DNA of 8,298 bases from Collinsella sp. (GTDB lineage Bacteria; Actinomycetota; Coriobacteriia; Coriobacteriales; Coriobacteriaceae): contig DXMY01000043.1 in NCBI GenBank assembly GCA_019413925.1, positions 1-8,298 on the forward strand, given 5' to 3'. Position 1 is the first letter of the stretch; each line of letters starts with the position of its first letter. Of this stretch, positions 4,978 through 8,298 are shown one piece after another. Position numbers and translations under genes: made by a program. The notes below the pieces were generated by a model that saw only the letters and a list, made by a program, of their open reading frames with translations, ran no database searches and was not told the origin of the DNA.

Positions 4978-6075
4978 CTAAAGCTGGGCGGCGTCCTCGA
5001 GGAGGGCGTCCCAGATGGCGAGCGCCGCGGCTGCTTCGGCAACGGGGACGGCTCGGGGGACGATGCAGGGATCGTGGCGGCCGTGGACCGAGAGCTCGGC
5101 ATTTTCCATAGCGTCCATGTCCACCGTCTGCTGCTCACGACCAATGGAGGGCGTCGGCTTTACGGCCATGCGCCACATGACGGGCGCGCCGGTCGAAATA
5201 CCGCCCAGGATGCCGCCGGCGTTGTTGGACTCGACCTCGATCTCGCCGGTCTCGGCATCGATGCGATACGGATCATTGTTCTCGCTGCCGCGCATGGCGG
5301 CCACGGCAAAGCCCATGCCAAACTCCACGCCCTTTACGGCGGGAATGCCAAACGCGATCTGCGCGATGCGGTTCTCGATGCCGTCGAACATGGGGTCGCC
5401 GATGCCCGCGGGAAGCCCGTAAATGCCGCACTCCACGATGCCGCCGATGCTGTCGAGTTCGTCGCGCGCGGCTAGGATTTCCTCGCGCATGCGGCCGGCT
5501 GCGGCGGCGTCAATGCAAGGAAGATCGTTCGTCAGGATCGCCTTGCGGTCGGCCTCGCGATAGACCATATCGTCCATCGGCAGGTCGGAGATGCCGCCGA
5601 TCTGCGCCACATGCGCCATCACGTTAATGCCGCGGGCCTCGAGTGCCTGCAGCGCAATGCCGCCGGCGATACACAGGGGTGCCGTCAGGCGGCCGGAGAA
5701 ATGCCCGCCACCAGCGACATCGTGCATGTTGTGATACTTCACGCGCGCCGGAAAATCCGCGTGTCCGGGGCGGGGCTTGCGGCGCAGCTCGGAATAGTCC
5801 TTTGAGCGCGTGTTGGTGTTCTCGATAATCGCGGCGATGGGTGCTCCCGTGGTATGTCCATCGACCACACCGGCGATGATGTGGGCGGCGTCGGCCTCGC
5901 GGCGTTTGGTCGCGGTCTCGTCGCGACCGGGGGCGCGACGGTTCAAAAAGGCCTGCAGCGCTTCTTGGTCAACGGCGATGCCGGCGGGGACGCCATCGAG
6001 CGAGCAGCCGATGGCGGGGGAGTGCGACTGGCCGAAGATGCTTACGTGCAAGACGTTGCCAAAGGTCGAGGACAT
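4978..6075 (-). CDS. aroC: Chorismate synthase
   Basis: Flavin-dependent lyase making chorismate from 5-enolpyruvylshikimate-3-phosphate, the final common step of the pathway; it needs reduced FMN. It has 365 residues, the usual length. Landmarks are GQSHSPAIGCSLDGVPAG (15-32, conserved H18), RRAPGRDETATKRREAD (46-62), SKDYSELRRKPRPGHAD (91-107), GGGHFSGRLTAP (122-133), the FMN-binding region ESNNAGGILGGISTG (282-296) and the C-terminal HDPCIVPRAVPVAEA (334-348). The first signature reads GQSHS where many enzymes have GESHG, and the second has the HFSGR form; the conserved histidine is kept. ATG 6075 follows the aroA stop after 1 nt, with AGGAGG 6 nt upstream inside aroA. The gene is followed by the inverted-repeat gap before pheA. 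Confidence 0.97.
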   Translation of the reverse strand: MSSTFGNVLHVSIFGQSHSPAIGCSLDGVPAGIAVDQEALQAFLNRRAPGRDETATKRREADAAHIIAGVVDGHTTGAPIAAIIENTNTRSKDYSELRRKPRPGHADFPARVKYHNMHDVAGGGHFSGRLTAPLCIAGGIALQALEARGINVMAHVAQIGGISDLPMDDMVYREADRKAILTNDLPCIDAAAAGRMREEILAARDELDSIGGIVECGIYGLPAGIGDPMFDGIENRIAQIAFGIPAVKGVEFGMGFAVAAMRGSENNDPYRIDAETGEIEVESNNAGGILGGISTGAPVMWRMAVKPTPSIGREQQTVDMDAMENAELSVHGRHDPCIVPRAVPVAEAAAALAIWDALLEDAAQL

Positions 6076-6076
6076 G

Positions 6077-7396
6077 CTATTCCTCCTCGAGTGTGACCTT
6101 GCCGCCCAGCAGGCGGTAGTGGTCGAAGAAATCGGGATAGGACTTGTTGACGGCCTCGGCGCCGTGGATCACGACCTCGCCGGCGGCGCGGCTCGCGGCG
6201 ATAGCGGCCATCATGGCGATGCGGTGGTCGTTGTGCGAATCGACCTCGCCGCCGGTGAAGGCATCGACACCCTTGATGATGAGGTCATCGCCGGCAATGC
6301 GCACCTGTGCGCCCAGCGCGGTGAGCTCGCGGGTGGTGGTGACCAGGCGGTCGGATTCCTTGATGCGCAGACGGGCGCAATCGCGGATAAAGGTGCGGCC
6401 CTGTGCCAGTGAGGCCACGGCCGAGATGACGGGCACCAGGTCCGGAATGTCGTGGGCACTCATCTCAAAGCCGGCGAGCTTGTCGGACTGCACGGTGGCG
6501 GCGTTGGTGGAGCGCACGATGCGGGCGCCAAAGCGCGAAAGCGCGGCAAGCACGTTACGGTCGCCCTGTGCGGAGCTCAGCGACACGCCCTCGACGGTGA
6601 TGGGGTCGTTGCCGATGGCACCGGCGCACAGCCAAAAGGCGGCGTTGGACCAGTCGCCCTCGACGGCTACGCTGCCGGGCGTGCGGTACGAGCCGCTGCT
6701 CACGCGGAAGTTCGTGACCTCGGGCTGGCCGTCCTTGGCCGGAATACGCTCGACGTTGACCTCGACGCCAAAGGCCTTCATGGCCTGGATCGTCAGGTTG
6801 ATGTAGGGACGGCTCTCAATGAGGCCGGTTACCTGCACGCAGGAGGGCTGGGCCAGCAGCGGGGCTGCCAGCAGAAGGCCGGAGATATACTGCGAGCTCA
6901 CGTTGCCCGGAAGCACAAAGGTGCCCGGGCGCATGCGGCCGCTCGTCTTGAGCGGAAAACCGCCCAGACCCTGTAGGTCGCAGCCGGCGGCGATGATCTC
7001 GTCCGAGAGCGGGGAGAGCGGGCGGGCGCCCAAGCGCCCCTGACCCACAAAAGTTGCTTCTGCACCCAGCGCGCAGGCGACAGGCAGCATAAAGCGGAGC
7101 GTGGAGCCGCTTTCACCGCAGTCAAGCGTGCCGCCGGCAAGGGCCTTGAGCAGGCCAAACTCAACACTCTTCATGGTGGGGTGGACCTGGAAGCCGTCCT
7201 CGACGGTCTCGATGCGAGCACCCAGTGCCGTAAGGCAGCGCACCGTGGCCTCGATGTCGGCGCAGGTGGTGTTGCAGGTGACGTGCGTCTCGCCGTTGGC
7301 AAGCGCAGCGCAGATGATCAGGCGATGCGCCATCGACTTGGACGCGATGGCGGGAACGGTGCCCTTGAGCGGGGACGGGGTGATGCGGGCTAGCAT
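6077..7396 (-). CDS. aroA: 3-phosphoshikimate 1-carboxyvinyltransferase (EPSP synthase)
   Basis: Transfers enolpyruvyl from PEP to shikimate-3-phosphate; this is the enzyme target of glyphosate. It has 439 residues, typical of the family. Visible motifs are SKSMAHRLIICAALA (19-33, shikimate-3-phosphate/PEP lysine K20), CGESGSTLRFMLP (93-105, the PEP/glyphosate loop), SSQYISGLLLAAPLL (167-181), GDWSNAAFWL (247-256), DIPDLVP (316-322, catalytic Asp), RIKESDRL (344-351), NDHRIAM (389-395) and KSYPDFF (418-424). The loop has GESGST where E. coli has GNAGTA, with Phe at the place of Pro101. ATG 7396 overlaps the aroB stop by 7 nt, with AAGGGAG about 10 nt upstream; this spacing is slightly long, so coupling to aroB translation may matter. 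Confidence 0.97.
   Translation of the reverse strand: MLARITPSPLKGTVPAIASKSMAHRLIICAALANGETHVTCNTTCADIEATVRCLTALGARIETVEDGFQVHPTMKSVEFGLLKALAGGTLDCGESGSTLRFMLPVACALGAEATFVGQGRLGARPLSPLSDEIIAAGCDLQGLGGFPLKTSGRMRPGTFVLPGNVSSQYISGLLLAAPLLAQPSCVQVTGLIESRPYINLTIQAMKAFGVEVNVERIPAKDGQPEVTNFRVSSGSYRTPGSVAVEGDWSNAAFWLCAGAIGNDPITVEGVSLSSAQGDRNVLAALSRFGARIVRSTNAATVQSDKLAGFEMSAHDIPDLVPVISAVASLAQGRTFIRDCARLRIKESDRLVTTTRELTALGAQVRIAGDDLIIKGVDAFTGGEVDSHNDHRIAMMAAIAASRAAGEVVIHGAEAVNKSYPDFFDHYRLLGGKVTLEEE
6082..6087 (-). promoter_or_regulatory. Shine-Dalgarno of aroC inside the end of aroA
   Basis: AGGAGG on the minus strand is formed by the C-terminal glutamate codons of aroA and sits 6 nt before aroC ATG 6075. 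The aroA stop lies between it and the start, the arrangement expected for coupled translation. Confidence 0.8.
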
Positions 7397-8298
7397 GCGG
7401 ATGCGTCTCCCTTCTGGCCGAGGCCCTCGGCAATGAGTTCGTGGAAAGTGGAAAGCGGTGTGCGGTCGATGCTGCAGCGGCCAATGCCGTGCGGAATCAC
7501 CAGGTCGATGGTGTCGCCCGCGCGCTTCTTGTCGTGGAGCGCCTCGGCAAAGACGGTATCGGCATCTAGGTCACAGCGGGTCGTGAGGCCATGACGGGCG
7601 CAGAGTTCCTCAATACGACCGGGCAGTGCGGCATCGCAGACGCCGTGCAGGGCCGCGGCGCGCGTGATGATGCCCATGCCGATCGACACGCAGCTGCCGT
7701 GTCCCAGCTCAAAGTGCTCGCAGGCCTCGACGGCGTGTCCGGCGCTGTGTCCAAAGTTGAGGAGCTTGCGCTGGTTGGTTTCGCGCTCGTCGGCGACGAC
7801 CACGGCGCGCTTGATGTCGATATTGCGGGCGATGATGAGTGCTACGCGGGCCACATCGCGGTTGAGCAGCTCCAGCGTGAGCGGGGTCTTCTCCAGCTCG
7901 GCGAAAAGCTCCGGGTCGGCGATCACGGCGTGCTTGACGACCTCGCCGCAGCCGTCGGCGAACTGCTCGGGCGTGAGTGTGGCCAGACACCCCACGTCGG
8001 CGATAACCACGCTCGGCTGCCAAAAGGCGCCGGCCAAGTTCTTGCCGGCTGCCAGGTCGATGGCCGTCTTGCCTCCCACCGACGAATCCACCATGGCGAG
8101 CAGGCTCGTTGGGATCTGCACAAACTTGCAGCCGCGCATGTAGGTGGCGGCCACAAAGCCCGCCACGTCGCCCACGACGCCGCCGCCGAGTGCCACGATC
8201 ACGTCGGAGCGCGAAAGCTCGTGCTCGGCCACAAACTCCAAAATGGCAACATAGGTTTCGGCGCGCTTATGGGCCTCGCCGGCCTCGAAGGTGCAGAT
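7390..8298 (-). CDS. aroB: 3-dehydroquinate synthase (5' end outside the window)
   Basis: Cyclises DAHP to 3-dehydroquinate using NAD+ and a divalent metal. The frame runs open to the window edge, giving 302 visible residues; the first 19 (ICTFEAGEAHKRAETYVAI) match the PGE-x-x-K region that precedes the GGG motif, so roughly 50-70 N-terminal residues are missing. In visible-fragment numbering the motifs are GGGVVGDVAGF (38-48), VGGKTAIDLAAGKN (74-87), GCGEVVKHAVI (117-127, metal ligand E120 or its neighbour by count), LNFGHSAGHAVE (180-191, metal ligand H184), GHGSC (199-203, metal ligand H200) and HDKK (255-258). A TTG at 8241 could be read as a start but lies inside the conserved domain and is only a leucine codon. 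The stop overlaps the aroA start (ATGCTAG). Confidence 0.96.
   Translation of the reverse strand: MCTFEAGEAHKRAETYVAILEFVAEHELSRSDVIVALGGGVVGDVAGFVAATYMRGCKFVQIPTSLLAMVDSSVGGKTAIDLAAGKNLAGAFWQPSVVIADVGCLATLTPEQFADGCGEVVKHAVIADPELFAELEKTPLTLELLNRDVARVALIIARNIDIKRAVVVADERETNQRKLLNFGHSAGHAVEACEHFELGHGSCVSIGMGIITRAAALHGVCDAALPGRIEELCARHGLTTRCDLDADTVFAEALHDKKRAGDTIDLVIPHGIGRCSIDRTPLSTFHELIAEGLGQKGDASAC

Noticed and set aside
4809..5144. Open frame extending pheA about 112 codons upstream
   Set aside because: It runs through the inverted repeat and into aroC on the same strand, has no ribosome binding site or family similarity, and the chorismate mutase domain begins at ATG 4808 with a good Shine-Dalgarno.
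6533..6548. GCGCGAAAGCGC palindrome within aroA
   Set aside because: It is a short G/C-rich coincidence in coding sequence with no T tract and no second copy noticed.
1..8298. CRISPR array, insertion sequence, prophage or defence genes
   Set aside because: No regularly spaced direct repeats, transposase, integrase or nuclease motifs were found on either strand.

Overview
The window looks like chromosomal DNA of a high-GC Gram-positive anaerobe. My best guess is a Coriobacteriia member close to Collinsella. The reasons are the strong G/C preference at third codon positions, AroC, AroA and PheA signature variants that I associate with anaerobic Gram-positives, an AroE-AroK fusion, and G/C-rich hairpin repeats between genes. 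This assignment is by recognition, not by a search.

Plus strand, left end (1-1850). Two co-directional genes encode a Wzm/TagG-like ABC-2 permease (50-895) and its Wzt/TagH-like ATPase (907-1674). This is a two-part exporter for a lipid-linked cell-surface polysaccharide or teichoic-acid-like polymer. A tRNA-Arg(UCU) gene with encoded CCA follows (1729-1805), and a strong intrinsic terminator closes this arm (1815-1847).

Minus strand (8298 down to 1910). A near-complete aromatic amino-acid cluster runs toward the plus-strand genes, in transcription order aroB (5' end cut by the window edge), aroA, aroC, pheA (chorismate mutase/prephenate dehydratase/ACT), an aroE-aroK fusion, and aroQ (type II dehydroquinase). 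Together these cover every step from DAHP to chorismate and on to phenylpyruvate. DAHP synthase and the tyrosine and tryptophan branches are not in the window. Most junctions are tight: a 7-nt overlap for aroB/aroA, 1 nt for aroA/aroC and 0 nt for pheA/aroE-aroK, which suggests translational coupling.

Two junctions break this pattern. Between aroC and pheA lies a 169-nt gap holding a near-perfect 37-nt inverted repeat with a 53-nt spacer. Between aroE-aroK and aroQ lies a perfect 16-bp terminator-like hairpin that leaves only 20 nt before the aroQ start, and its 3' arm could alternatively pair with the aroQ ribosome binding site. These two structured gaps are the most interesting non-coding signals. 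I saw no sign of a wholly new multi-gene system; the coding content is recognisable housekeeping and cell-envelope metabolism.
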